The notes under the pieces were generated by a model. It was not told the origin of the DNA and did no database searches. It saw nothing but the letters and a program-made list of their open reading frames with translations. Shown piece by piece: positions 18,493-27,688 of a DNA stretch of 64,000 nt; position 1 is the stretch's first letter, and every line of letters begins with the position of its first letter. Source of the stretch: Salipaludibacillus neizhouensis. GTDB taxonomy: Bacteria > Bacillota > Bacilli > Bacillales > Salisediminibacteriaceae. The position numbers were made by a program, and so were the translations under genes. The stretch spans positions 203,426-267,425 of the forward strand of contig NZ_KZ614147.1 in assembly GCF_002886185.1 (NCBI RefSeq), read 5' to 3'.

Positions 18493-20475
18493 TTATGATT
18501 TTCCTAAATCCACCAAGTTTTTATAAGTCAGATCCCTATAAATGCCGTCCATAAATATGCGATCGTCTAAACAATTCAACGCATAATATTCACTGCATGA
18601 AACAATTCTATTAATTAGATGCTTCAAATATCTATTATCTATACGTAAAGGTTCAGTATTTATTGCAATTGCTTTTTCATAATTCAAATTAATTTTATTT
18701 TCGATAATGTGCATGTTCTGGCTATATAGTAGTAAGATCATCTTTTTCAAACAATACTCTTTTGTATTTTGATTGTAATCAAAAGTGTATTTTAGTTTTG
18801 TACCTTCTCTTACAAACTCATCATAATATTCTATTGCTATTCCATTGTTTATATGATTAATGAATTCGTTAATAGCAGGCTCAATTATTTTTGGTTCAAT
18901 ATTATTTGACAAGAACTTTATAAAAAAACCAACAGTTTCATGATTTGATATTTCAATACTTTTTAGTAATCCTTGAAGCATAATCAAAACGCTTGATTTT
19001 TTACTTTCAATAACACTTTTGCTTTCTATTCTCTTAAATGCGCTTTTAATATTGTATTTCTCTCTAAAACCAGTCTGAACTTCCTCGTCCTCATCAATCG
19101 CCGTATTTGCTTTCCTTGCTAGTACATGAGAAATATCAATGGTAGTTTTAAGATCTTTATTTTCAACTGCTAGTTGTAATATAGTTGAAACTATACTAAA
19201 GTATCCGTTATTTTCTTTTTTCTTAACTCTACCCAAACTAATTTTCTCTATTATTTCATTTAGAAAGTAACTAAGTGAATACCTTTTTTTTTGATACAAA
19301 TAAACAGCCAACTGATCTAATGAAGTGAAATAATCACCTCTCAACTGTTTTAGCTCTGACCTTATTTCTTTGCTTTCCGTTTTAGGATCTATACTAGGTA
19401 ACAAGTTAAAATACTCGGCTAACACGCTATTAGCTAAATCAATTTTATCTTTGTTGTACAATTCTAACACTAAATACATATGTTGATTTAAGATATCTTT
19501 ATAATAATTAACGAAAACAAATGAGTGAACTTCTAGCAAATGAACTAGTACTTGTTTTTTATTAAAAATAGGATGGATAGGATCATTTAATATATAAGAC
19601 ACCCTATTTCCTATCCATTTTTTAAGCTCTTTGTCTAACTCTGTATCCATATTATTTTTCCCTAAAATTATAAGCAATTGAAAAAAACCCTCTAATGAAA
19701 AACGTACATTTTCATATACGCCCATTAATTTTTTCATATTCTTATTATTATAAAAAATGATCCTTTTATGTTGCGAATCTATCTGCACACTTAAAGATCT
19801 GACATTACTTATTACATTAGATTCTAGAATTAAATTTTTAAATAATCTAAAAGTTAAAAAAATCACTATTACGATTAAAATTATAGCTACATCGAACCTC
19901 GCTATATTATTTATATAGTATTGTTCTATATATGTATTATTTATTTTAGTTGGAAACTCAAAAGTAATAAGAGCAAGATAGGCTATGCATTGTCCTGTTA
20001 TAAAGAAAAACAAGATAGGCATTCTAGCTCTAGAAACAATATTATTTATCGAGAGTGCAAAGGATGAGTATTGTCTATAAGTGAACAATAATAGCGTAAT
20101 ACTTATAGATATAATTACTCCTAATACTGTGAGAACCGTTGTAAGTATACTGTTTAAAATTAAATAATTAAAATTAAAGTAACCAAGTATATTTATACCG
20201 TTAAAATTACTTGGCAACACGAAATATAGTATCCAAAATACCCCTGTAAATGTAAGGAATAGTATAACTATACTCTTTAATAAATTATTGAATTTTTCAC
20301 ATAAAACAAAAAGTTTAGCTTTGCATACATTCAATATATTATATATTGGATCAATAATATTGCTCATTTTTAATTGATAAAACTTGTTAAACTTACTATT
20401 TATAATTCTATTTAAATACCTACTTTTTTTAACCAAAATAATTAAAAAGACCATACTAATTAGTACCCAGATCAA
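18493..20475 (-). CDS. Large membrane protein next to a Panacea-domain antitoxin; candidate toxin/effector
   Basis: About 660 residues. Four or five hydrophobic helices occupy the first ~240 residues (for example LTTVLTVLGVIISISITLLL and IILIVIVIFLTFRLF), followed by a ~420-residue helical soluble region without recognised motifs. The N-terminal topology is reminiscent of DUF2254 proteins, but I cannot confirm that. A TTG at 20475 has the better-spaced GAGG ribosome-binding site; a GTG at 20484 is possible. The gene follows the Panacea gene by about 50 bases on the same strand, so the two probably form one transcript. A membrane-acting toxin held by the antitoxin is the main hypothesis. Confidence 0.6.
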   Translation of the reverse strand: MIWVLISMVFLIILVKKSRYLNRIINSKFNKFYQLKMSNIIDPIYNILNVCKAKLFVLCEKFNNLLKSIVILFLTFTGVFWILYFVLPSNFNGINILGYFNFNYLILNSILTTVLTVLGVIISISITLLLFTYRQYSSFALSINNIVSRARMPILFFFITGQCIAYLALITFEFPTKINNTYIEQYYINNIARFDVAIILIVIVIFLTFRLFKNLILESNVISNVRSLSVQIDSQHKRIIFYNNKNMKKLMGVYENVRFSLEGFFQLLIILGKNNMDTELDKELKKWIGNRVSYILNDPIHPIFNKKQVLVHLLEVHSFVFVNYYKDILNQHMYLVLELYNKDKIDLANSVLAEYFNLLPSIDPKTESKEIRSELKQLRGDYFTSLDQLAVYLYQKKRYSLSYFLNEIIEKISLGRVKKKENNGYFSIVSTILQLAVENKDLKTTIDISHVLARKANTAIDEDEEVQTGFREKYNIKSAFKRIESKSVIESKKSSVLIMLQGLLKSIEISNHETVGFFIKFLSNNIEPKIIEPAINEFINHINNGIAIEYYDEFVREGTKLKYTFDYNQNTKEYCLKKMILLLYSQNMHIIENKINLNYEKAIAINTEPLRIDNRYLKHLINRIVSCSEYYALNCLDDRIFMDGIYRDLTYKNLVDLGKS

Positions 20476-20525
20476 ATTTACCACCTCTACATAAATAATA
20501 GCAGAGATTATGAAATCTCTGCTAC

Positions 20526-21002
20526 TTAATTCATATATTCCTTAAAATAATCTTTTAATGAGACAGTAGTTATTTCATTATTTGATGGATCATTTAACGA
20601 TAATCCTTCCCTTGCTTTTATCCAAGGATCTTCTGAATGAGTAATATTTTCTAATGCTTTCCCATCCATTTCTCCATACAATTCCCAAACTAAATTAAAA
20701 GTTTCTTCTTCTTCATCTTTATATTTATCAGAATCTATATCGTGTAGGGGAGTAATAGTTCCAAAACCGTATGACTTATATTCTTGATACAAAGAAGGTA
20801 CTACAGGTCCATGTGTCCAAGCCTCAATCTTATCTTTAAATAATTCTTTTTCTTTTATTGCCAAATGCCAAGCCTGCGCAAAATATACAAGTTTCTGCAA
20901 TTTCAGAGGGGTAACCTTAATATTATTCAGACTAGACAGATGTAAAAAATAACGAGCTACATCGGTTGCATTCAAGTATTTAGCTTTCGTCAAGAAGCTC
21001 AT
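20526..21002 (-). CDS. Panacea-domain (DUF4065, GepA/SocA-like) antitoxin candidate
   Basis: A 158-residue protein with the Panacea layout: NATDVARYFL near the start, then KLQKLVYFAQAWHL, EAWTHGPVVPSLYQEYK and a C-terminal SLKDYFKEYM. Panacea domains are versatile antitoxins that neutralise unrelated toxins, including membrane-acting ones, in known PanAT systems. The strong AGGAGG ribosome-binding site and first position in a two-gene unit with a large membrane protein fit an antitoxin-first operon. The start at 21002 is clear. Confidence 0.75.
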   Translation of the reverse strand: MSFLTKAKYLNATDVARYFLHLSSLNNIKVTPLKLQKLVYFAQAWHLAIKEKELFKDKIEAWTHGPVVPSLYQEYKSYGFGTITPLHDIDSDKYKDEEEETFNLVWELYGEMDGKALENITHSEDPWIKAREGLSLNDPSNNEITTVSLKDYFKEYMN

Positions 21003-21570
21003 CCTATCAACCTCCTCATAAATTCAGGTATTTTACCACCAACTGACATGTAAGTCAACTCAATGTCTATACTTACATATTACTATAAATAACTTAAAAT
21101 GTCACTAAATTCCCCCCTATATAGGTAGTAAAAATATAATTCACGGATATTATCCTTGGGAAGTAAAGACAATTTCTCTGCTATAAATTTGAGGTGAGGG
21201 ACTCTCATACCATTGTGCTTACGAAGATAGTATTCCTACCTTCATTTCGAAACGGACAGGAAAACCTTTTGTGGAAGCACATCATTAATTCCAGTACAAA
21301 TATGGGGTTTAATTAGATGTGATGTTTTAAGGCTTTCACTATTTTATACATCATGGTAAAGATGAGCTGAGATTAGAGATACTCAATAAGCTTTACCATG
21401 ATCGGAAAAACTATCTAGTTCAGATAGGAATTAAAATCACATTTAATGAGCTCAAAATATTAAAGCTTTGTGTTAATTAATATTTGCTTATGTATTTGGT
21501 ATGGGGTTTCACCTCTTACCATAACTTTCGTTTCAATATGTGAAGATATGACGCTATGGGATCAACACTA
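21003..21570. other. Intergenic region upstream of the Panacea gene
   Basis: About 570 AT-rich bases. The promoter of the Panacea operon should lie near its right-hand gene end. Otherwise I see only short broken frames and no repeat. Confidence 0.45.
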
Positions 21571-22197
21571 TTATTTTAAATGATTAAAAACTCTCAGTAG
21601 CAAATAGTGCATAAAAGGTTCTCCTATAATAGAAGCTTCTATAGGCTCCATCATTGCTTGGGTTAATCGAGGAAAGTACTTTGGAGTGTACTTTCTAAGT
21701 TTGCGGTCGCCAGACCTTAGAATTTGTCTTGCTCGTTCTGGAGTTACTCCTATTAATTCGCCTAGCAATTTTAATGTAATTTTTCTTTTTTCAAGAAAAC
21801 CTAAGTATTTTTCTTTATTGAGAATTATATATCTTGGATCAAGCCTGCTTGGTTCCAAATGAGATTCTGTAAAAAGCCAGTGATCAAAAGCTACAATTTC
21901 ATTTTCAAGGGTGCCATGGTCGTAATATATTTGGTCTCTTAAGTTCTTATTAAGTGTAACCATACCCTGAAACATGGTTCCTATTTTCCACAATGTTACT
22001 CCATCTATTTTTTCTAACTCAGCTAAATTGTGAGGTAAATCACCATATGTTTTTATCCCCTGCTCAATTAACTGTCTTGTTAATTTAATGCCGGTGTGAT
22101 ATTGGTATGGGTTAATCTTTTGCTCTAGCATTCTGTCACACATCTTGAGAGATTTACCTTCAAAAACAACTTCTTTAGTCCCCAGTTTCTCAATCAT
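21571..22197 (-). CDS. HTH protein with sigma-region-4-like and helix-hairpin-helix-like parts
   Basis: A 208-residue protein. The middle resembles the RNA polymerase alpha C-terminal fold (KTYGDLPHNLAELEKIDGVT). The later segment KLLGELIGVTPERARQILRS reads like a sigma-70 region 4 helix-turn-helix. A transcription-related DNA-binding role is likely, but no family is firmly identified. GGAGG lies 7 bases before the ATG. It is a single gene flanked by long non-coding stretches. Confidence 0.55.
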   Translation of the reverse strand: MIEKLGTKEVVFEGKSLKMCDRMLEQKINPYQYHTGIKLTRQLIEQGIKTYGDLPHNLAELEKIDGVTLWKIGTMFQGMVTLNKNLRDQIYYDHGTLENEIVAFDHWLFTESHLEPSRLDPRYIILNKEKYLGFLEKRKITLKLLGELIGVTPERARQILRSGDRKLRKYTPKYFPRLTQAMMEPIEASIIGEPFMHYLLLRVFNHLK

Positions 22198-22416
22198 ACT
22201 AAGACCTCCAAAATAAAATTTATTTATTTTTTAACTGTTGTAGTATATTCTCTTATCAAGCGTTTAAAATACTTTAAACTAAACTACAAGAAGAGAAGCA
22301 AAGTTAAAAAATTACTATGTTATCAAAGAGAGTTTAAATAGAATATAAAAAATTGAAAGTAGAATCACTTGATAGAGAAAACATTTGTTCTTGTATAATA
22401 ATAAGGTGGGATTCAT

Positions 22417-22629
22417 ATGACTGATATCGAAAGAAAAGTATATCGGATCGTTTGGAACATTAATTTAACTCAGCAAAGATACACAAAATACAATGAATTA
22501 CTACGGAAAACTGGACGTGATGAGAAAGGTTTAAATTTGGTATTACAGAGTTTAGTGGAGCAGGAAATAATATGGTGGGATAAAAAGAAAACTAGGGATG
22601 TAGCATTAAGGAAAGAAAGAGTCTTATAA
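22417..22629 (+). CDS. Small winged-helix-like protein
   Basis: A 70-residue protein with AAGGTGGG ahead of the ATG. The segment KYNELLRKTGRDEKGLNLVL, then LVEQEIIWWDKK, looks like a small winged helix with a basic tail. Divergent from the preceding HTH gene. Function unknown. Confidence 0.5.
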   Translation: MTDIERKVYRIVWNINLTQQRYTKYNELLRKTGRDEKGLNLVLQSLVEQEIIWWDKKKTRDVALRKERVL

Positions 22630-22839
22630 GTAACTTTTGAAGTATTGAATTTTTCTTTAACCGTTGAGGTTATTACTCTCATATTTGCAATGTTATTAAC
22701 GATCTGCTTAAAGAGTGAAAAATATATAGTTTTTCGCGGTAAGGGTTTTTTCGGTAAAACGAGAGGACTTCACGGAAGAATATATCATCAAGAGTTTTGT
22801 TAATGTCGAGGTATTCCTCCTATCTTCAGCAATGTTTTT

Positions 22840-23091
22840 TCATAGGGTTGAGTGAATGTTGTATTCTAAAAGTGTTTCTACTTCATAGAGCATTCTATAA
22901 GCTGAGGTCGTGTAATCAAAATCATTTTCACGCATGAGCGTGGCTCCTTTCGAGGTTAGTTTGTTTAAATCGAGGAAGTACTTGAAAATATTATAGCCTA
23001 CATTAATCAAAATGGGTATGTATTTTTTTGAAACTTGATATAAAATGTATGCAATTACCGAAAGAGGAAGATAGTTTATTCTTCTCTCCAT
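22840..23091 (-). CDS. Hypothetical small protein, doubtful
   Basis: An 83-residue frame (from MERRIN) with one hydrophobic stretch (PLSVIAYILYQVS) and a charged C-terminus. The frame stays open further upstream to 23160, where it would run antisense to a better-supported small gene. No clear ribosome-binding site. May be real, but could be chance. Confidence 0.3.
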   Translation of the reverse strand: MERRINYLPLSVIAYILYQVSKKYIPILINVGYNIFKYFLDLNKLTSKGATLMRENDFDYTTSAYRMLYEVETLLEYNIHSTL

Positions 23092-23151
23092 AATATCACT
23101 ATCAAAAGTTATAATAGGAGATTCAAAATAATAAAGATATGAGGTGTTAAG

Positions 23152-23319
23152 ATGGAACAAAAACCTTTCACCAAAGAATATACCGACGTAGTCAAGGATT
23201 TAGAGAAGGTACGAATCAATAAAGAAAAACTGCCTGTTAAGAATGGTAAAATCATTTTGGATAAAGAGAATCCTAATGATCGAGAGTGGTTTGAAAAAGA
23301 TGAAAACTATGATATTTAA
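23152..23319 (+). CDS. Small hypothetical protein (55 aa)
   Basis: ATG preceded by GAGGTG at 5 bases. Encodes a charged protein beginning MEQKPFTKEYTDVVKDLEK and ending in an acidic tail. Antitoxin-like size and charge, but no family recognised. It ends just before the convergent truncated paralog gene. Confidence 0.5.
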   Translation: MEQKPFTKEYTDVVKDLEKVRINKEKLPVKNGKIILDKENPNDREWFEKDENYDI

Positions 23320-23342
23320 TTCTAGTTTAACTATCCAACCTT

Positions 23343-23630
23343 TTATCCAATGTTAAATCGTAAAAATAAAAAAATTTCTTTCAGCACCCTGTACGGCACA
23401 AAAGAAAGAGATCCTAAACTCACAATAGTTTCTTCCTTTATTCGAGTAGAACTGCCTTCTCCGTCGTAACCAACCATCTCAACATCGAGTTTAGGAGAAC
23501 ATGCATTTAATTTATCTACAATTTCTTTACTTTGTTTAAAAGATTCAAAGATAATTTCCTCTACTTTACCATCATCATTAGTTGTCGTTAGGACATGATC
23601 TCCGAGTTTAGGTTTGTATTTCAAGATCAT
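23343..23630 (-). CDS. Duplicated small protein, copy A with replaced C-terminus
   Basis: A 95-residue protein whose first ~68 residues are nearly identical to copy B at 24653-24919 (KPKLGDHVLTTTNDDGKVEE, then RIKEET). After RIKEETI the frame runs into sequence belonging to a terminator hairpin, so the native C-terminus (DAMIKSMTKYDTALRN in copy B) is replaced by an unrelated hydrophobic tail. This looks like a deletion junction after tandem duplication. Function unknown; possibly non-functional. Confidence 0.55.
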   Translation of the reverse strand: MILKYKPKLGDHVLTTTNDDGKVEEIIFESFKQSKEIVDKLNACSPKLDVEMVGYDGEGSSTRIKEETIVSLGSLSFVPYRVLKEIFLFLRFNIG

Positions 23631-23833
23631 TGTATTTATTCACCTTCTCTTCATTTTTTATATAGCTATACTTTGATAGCATTTCATAAAAAAATAAGCC
23701 CCTATTGAGTTGAAGGCTCAGAAGATAAAGGGCTTATTTTTCATCCTTAACACTTGCCAATCCCCTTTGAAGGGAACTGAACTATTACTGACCGTTAGTG
23801 GTCTAACACTAGCGGTCTTTTTTATTGTATCAC
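23423..23833. repeat. ~410 bp direct repeat, left copy
   Basis: Aligns with 24715-25120. Includes most of the small gene, its upstream region and two terminator-like hairpins (AATAAGCCC...GGGCTTATT and GACCG...CGGTC with trailing T). The offset of about 1.29 kb indicates a segmental duplication. Confidence 0.75.
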
Positions 23834-23989
23834 GATAGAAATTACTAAAACACAAAAAGTGATAAAGAGATAAAGAGATAAATGATATATCTATCCAAAC
23901 ATCGCTAGGAGTGTTACATATGAAATAACAGTTTAAATTTGATCATATTTTCATCTTGAAGAAGTTTCTTTGCTAAGTCTTTAATTCCA

Positions 23990-24290
23990 TCTTCAAGAAG
24001 GTGCGATTTATAGTTTCTAAAAGTTCTTCGAGTTTATTCCACGCGTCTATGCTTATTGAATTGGATACAGTTACTCTCGAAGGTATATATATGAATTCAT
24101 TCATTTTTTCACATCGATGTTATGCGGTATCAAGGAAAGGTCGATTTTAGGAGAAATTTTGGGTGCACATGCTATCCCTTTTATGGATAGATTTCCTGAA
24201 TCGAAACAATCCATATACCCTTGTAACTGATCAATAGTTTCTAAGGTGACCTCTTCTCTTTTTAGCTACACTTCTTTCATTATTTATAAC
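23990..24290 (-). pseudogene. Degenerate small reading frames related to the flanking paralogs
   Basis: Minus-strand frames read KREEVTLETIDQLQGYMDCF and IACAPKISPKIDLSLIPHNI, a pattern resembling the KACSPKLDVEM region of the duplicated gene. This is followed by an overlapping short frame MNEFIYIPSRVTVSNSIS. An in-frame TAG follows the only nearby ATG. Probably a third, decayed family member; relationship is tentative. Confidence 0.35.
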
Positions 24291-24436
24291 TTCAAGAGTG
24301 AAAATCAGTTTAACCTGAAATCAAAAATGTTTTGAAGATCACTACAATCACGCTGATCATTTAAAAGGGATTTTGTTTGTTTGTTTGAGGGTTCGGATCA
24401 ACGAAGAAAAAAACCTAACAAACCGTAAAAAGGAAA

Positions 24437-24484
24437 AGAATCTCTTTCAGAAGCGTCCTGTACGACGCAAAAGAAAGAGATTCT
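24437..24484. terminator. Nested hairpin terminator
   Basis: Outer perfect 12 bp stem AGAATCTCTTTC with GAAAGAGATTCT, inner GCGTC/GACGC stem. Similar hairpins with the inner GCGTC-GACGC motif occur near 24515-24560 and, degraded, near 23370-23415. Confidence 0.65.
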
Positions 24485-24652
24485 AAAATTACCCGAAGGA
24501 TAGGAAAAATCCATCCTTGTGGAAGCGTCCCGTCCGACGCAAAAGAAAAAGATCCTAAACCAAGAGGAGGGGAAATTACCCCTCCCATACTACCATCTTA
24601 TCACATATTTTGATTACTTTAACTCAACATTTCTATTAGAACAGCAAGATTT

Positions 24653-24919
24653 TTACCTATGTTTGAGATTCCTTAAAGCTGTATCATATTTGGTCATACT
24701 TTTTATCATTGCATCAATAGTTTCTTCCTTTATTCGAGTAGAACTATCTTCTCCGTCGTAACCAACCATCTCAACATCGAGTTTAGGAGAACATGCCTTT
24801 AATTTATCTACAATTTCTTTACTTTGTTTAAAAGATTCAAAGATAATTTCCTCTACTTTACCATCATCATTAGTTGTCGTTAGGACAAGATCTCCGATTT
24901 TAAGTTTGTATTTAATCAT
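24653..24919 (-). CDS. Duplicated small protein, copy B (intact)
   Basis: About 88 residues starting MIKYKLKIGDLVLTTTND. The first third is beta-rich with an acidic GKVEEIIFESF segment; the end is helical and basic. The start at 24919 is chosen because copy A uses the equivalent ATG. A GTG eight codons upstream is closer to an AAGGAG. No family recognised. Terminator-like hairpins occur on both sides. Confidence 0.6.
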   Translation of the reverse strand: MIKYKLKIGDLVLTTTNDDGKVEEIIFESFKQSKEIVDKLKACSPKLDVEMVGYDGEDSSTRIKEETIDAMIKSMTKYDTALRNLKHR

Positions 24920-25120
24920 TGTATGTATCACTTTCTCCTTCATTTTTTATATCTATATTTTGATAGCATCTCATAAAAAAATAAGCCCCTATTGAGTAAC
25001 CGGCTCAAAAATTCGGAGACTTACTTTTTTCTCTCTTTTAGCCAATCCCCTTTTAAGGGAACTGAACTATTGCAGATCGCTAGTGGTGGAACACTGGCGA
25101 TCTTTATATTATTGTATCAC
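24715..25120. repeat. ~410 bp direct repeat, right copy
   Basis: Partner of 23423-23833. The first terminator hairpin is degenerate here and the second (GATCG...CGATC) is conserved in shape. Confidence 0.75.
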
Positions 25121-25324
25121 TTTTTTTGTATAAAGGATTAATTTACCTTTGAAGATAATACATTGATCACCTATTTACCGATGTCACAACCGAAAATAAA
25201 ACCTTTTACCTTAAAGGGATATGGAAAAAATCGTTGCTCAAGAACACCAAAAAAGAAATATCATATATAATTAAGATAGTTATAAATAGTAAAAACAAAA
25301 ACAGTTGCATAAGGAGCTAGTAAC

Positions 25325-25450
25325 TTGAAAAACGAAAAAAAGGATAAAAGCGATAAGTATGAACAATTAAAAGAACTCATGGAAAGAATCACGGAAGACA
25401 ACCAACATGAAGAAATATTTTCAGACGTTCAAGGAGAAGAAAAAATTTAG
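25325..25450 (+). CDS. Small charged protein (41 aa)
   Basis: TTG start preceded by AAGGAG at 8 bases. Encodes a highly charged peptide beginning MKNEKKDKSDKYEQLKELME. Length and charge resemble small antitoxins or phage peptides, but no family is recognised. It lies upstream of, and convergent with, the Fic remnant. Confidence 0.45.
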   Translation: MKNEKKDKSDKYEQLKELMERITEDNQHEEIFSDVQGEEKI

Positions 25451-25762
25451 TGACAGTACTAGTTTTTGCGAATGTCCATCATAACTAAACCAGTTATGAC
25501 CTACCTGTCGCGTTCTTTCCGCAGAACTGTACCATATTTCTTCAATGTGTTGTTAGCCTCTACAACCCTTGGACGTACCTTACTAATCAGAGATCTGTTT
25601 TCTTTTCTGTCCTCCCCCCTCCCTGACTTCTTTCTTGAAATATTCTTTTTTCTCATTGGTGTTAACCTTTTTATCTATAATAGGCACCCCTTTTCTTTTA
25701 ATGATTTGCCTGCTAATCAAAATATACTTTAACTCATTATACCCACAAACAACGATCCAATG

Positions 25763-26445
25763 TTATTCTAACGGTTCAGTTTTTTTAAAAGACAGGTATC
25801 TTACTCTTTCTGTGCAAATAAGTTTTTTAGTATATGCACTAAAACTTTCACCATCTTGATCAGAAAGGAATGTGAAGTACTTATATTTGTCCTCATTGTT
25901 AATAATTAATGGTGGAATGTTGTTTTTATCAATAAATAGACCATCAGCAATCTCCCTGTGCGCCCATTCACATCTGCAAAGGGATGAATCCTCTCAAACT
26001 CAATATGGCTCTCACAAACGATTTGAATGACTTCTTCATCAGAAGTTGCAGATTCAATCCGATAATTAATATTGTCAACCTATTTATGCATTAGTATAGG
26101 AGTTTCGGATGGGGAGGAGGTTCTGAAGTATGAACCAACAATGGCATTATCCTGTGACTTAAATTTCCCTCTTTCATGGTGTAGTCGGTCTAACAAAATC
26201 GAGTTAGTATTAAGAATAGTAGATAAGTTAAATTCTTGGTTAAGAATATCGATTAAAGAGTGAAAAGCTATGCGGTGATTATCGACTTCATAAAACTTCC
26301 GAACTGACGTTTTTCCTGTGATTGTATGATGAAGAAAAATTGAAATTATTTCATCTAATTTTAAAGTATTATTCTCAATCGCCAAGGAGTGGTGGGTAGA
26401 CCTGACTAAAATATCGTCTACATAATCTTCAATTAAATTCAACAT
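25763..26445 (-). pseudogene. Fic-domain protein, inactivated
   Basis: The N-terminal part from 26445 contains HHSLAIENNTLKLDE, typical of Fic proteins. An in-frame TAG follows the Met-His-Lys near 26090. Beyond it the same frame gives FERIHPFADVNGRTGRLLM, the Fic catalytic loop with the normally invariant Gly after Asp replaced by Val. A frameshift follows before a final IIN-NEDKYKYF segment ending at 25763. Fic enzymes transfer AMP or other nucleotides to target hydroxyls. Three independent lesions make this a clear pseudogene. Confidence 0.75.
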
Positions 26446-26557
26446 CGCATATACTCCCTTTTTAAACAGTTATAAAGCTCGATTAAGATTAATCTAATCA
26501 CTTCTAACAAATACACTTTACAATTTTCCCTATCATCGGATAATAATATGCTTAGTT
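26446..26557. other. Short spacer before the mini-transposon
   Basis: Non-coding AT-rich sequence between the Fic remnant and the left target duplication. Confidence 0.5.
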
Positions 26558-26562
26558 AGCAT
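26558..26562 (+). repeat. 5 bp target duplication, left
   Basis: AGCAT directly before the left terminal inverted repeat; matched by AGCAT at 27689-27693 directly after the right one. Confidence 0.85.
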
Positions 26563-26655
26563 TGATTACAGCCATTGAAATGTACCACCTCTGACAAAGT
26601 ATTTACCACCAAATGACAAGAAATGTACCAAAGAATGACAGGTTGTTTACCACTG
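26563..26655 (+). repeat. Left transposon end (TIR with ~22 bp binding-site repeats)
   Basis: Contains motifs at about 26575-26600, 26598-26622 and 26620-26645 that are variants of the same ACCACC/TGACA-rich unit. Inverted relative to 27598-27688. Confidence 0.8.
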
Positions 26656-26895
26656 CACTCCTACTGATTATAGGGTAACAGTAACTCTTGTATTACAAAG
26701 TAAACTAAATACTGTGCAACAATACCTTCATTGATAGGTCACATTGTAAAAGCGATTCATAAGTATGGATACTGACAACTGGTTACTTAAAATAATTGGT
26801 AGATTTACTTACAACAAAATAGATATGTTTTCCAGATTATAGTAGTATGAACCCATATTATTAGGTTCTCATTTATTGAGGGATTGGAGTAGAAA

Positions 26896-27444
26896 ATGTC
26901 AAAAATAGTTTCATTTGTTGGTGGAGTTCAAGGACCTTGGAAAGTTGTCCGAATTGAAAATGTAGTTGGAAAACCCTTGGAACCAGTTGAGAAAATCCAA
27001 ATAGTTGATGGTTCTATAGAAATTCCTTCTTTCAACACAAATTGGATACTACGGGGTGTAACAAGCAACTTGCGTTATACCACAAGTCAAGAGAAAGAAC
27101 ATTTAAATAAACATTCACCGACACTTGGTAGAAAAGAAGATACTTGTGCTGCATTGATACCAATAAAGAAATCAGTCGAATGGTGGGAGCTTGCACAGGA
27201 CGAAAGACGTGAGATTTTGGAGGAACAGTCTCAACATATTAAACTAGGACTACGATACTTGCCTGCCATTGCACGAAGATTACACCACTCGCGTGACCTT
27301 GGTGAACCTTTTGATTTTGTCACTTGGTTTGAGTATTCTCCAGATTATTCTAGGGAGTTCGAAGAGTTAGTATCAAGTCTTCGTACTACACTTGAGTGGA
27401 AGTATGTAGAGCGAGAAGTTGATATTAGATTGGTTTTAGACTAA
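26896..27444 (+). CDS. Chlorite dismutase-family heme protein (short, clade-2-like)
   Basis: A 182-residue protein matching the compact chlorite dismutase/heme-dependent peroxidase layout. GVTSNLRYTT is near 55-65, then EWWELAQDERREI and YLPAIARRLHHSRDLGEPFD, where the His following RRL is the expected proximal heme ligand, and WFEY, then a C-terminal EWKYVEREVDIRL. Family members decompose chlorite to chloride and O2, or act in heme metabolism. Compact dimeric members of ~180 residues are the active lineage 2 type. The ribosome-binding site GGAG is 6 bases upstream. It is the sole cargo of the mini-transposon and is followed by a terminator inside the element. Confidence 0.8.
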   Translation: MSKIVSFVGGVQGPWKVVRIENVVGKPLEPVEKIQIVDGSIEIPSFNTNWILRGVTSNLRYTTSQEKEHLNKHSPTLGRKEDTCAALIPIKKSVEWWELAQDERREILEEQSQHIKLGLRYLPAIARRLHHSRDLGEPFDFVTWFEYSPDYSREFEELVSSLRTTLEWKYVEREVDIRLVLD

Positions 27445-27530
27445 TTTTCCATAAGATAAACCAATAATCGTTTTTAAAAGTATAATTTAAAAATAAGAAG
27501 GCGTTAGTGATATAACCTTAAATTTCAAAG

Positions 27531-27567
27531 AAGCCCAAATATGCATTATTTTATGCATTTTGGGCTT
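27531..27567 (+). terminator. Terminator of the chlorite-dismutase-like gene
   Basis: Stem AAGCCCAAA-ATGCAT with ATGCAT-TTTGGGCTT, followed by T tract, inside the mini-transposon. Confidence 0.8.
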
Positions 27568-27597
27568 TTTAGTTATTCAGGAATGCTTTTTATTTCA

Positions 27598-27688
27598 TTG
27601 GTAAATGTATTGGCGATGTTTGGTAAAATACTTGTCATTTGGTGGTAAAAAACATGGCGTAGGTGGTAAATTTACTTGGCTGTAATCA
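27598..27688 (-). repeat. Right transposon end (TIR)
   Basis: Inverted partner of 26563-26655, ending TGGCTGTAATCA, with the shared core TTGTCATTTGGTGGTAAA. Confidence 0.8.

Larger units (their letters stand above)
26563..27688. mobile_element. Non-autonomous Tn7/Tn552-like mini-transposon carrying a chlorite-dismutase-family gene
   Basis: 1,126 bp bounded by 12 bp perfect inverted ends (TGATTACAGCCA...TGGCTGTAATCA) and flanked by a perfect 5 bp duplication AGCAT. Each end extends to about 90 bp as an imperfect inverted repeat containing three spaced copies of a ~22 bp motif (TTGTCATTTGGTGGTAAAT-like). Such arrays are typical of TnsB/TniA-type transposase binding sites. The only gene inside is the plus-strand chlorite dismutase-like gene; no transposase is present, so movement would need a helper in trans. 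Confidence 0.85.

Noticed and set aside
26563-27688. CRISPR-associated transposon (CAST)
   Set aside because: The ends are Tn7-like, but there are no tns, cas or guide-array features inside or adjacent.
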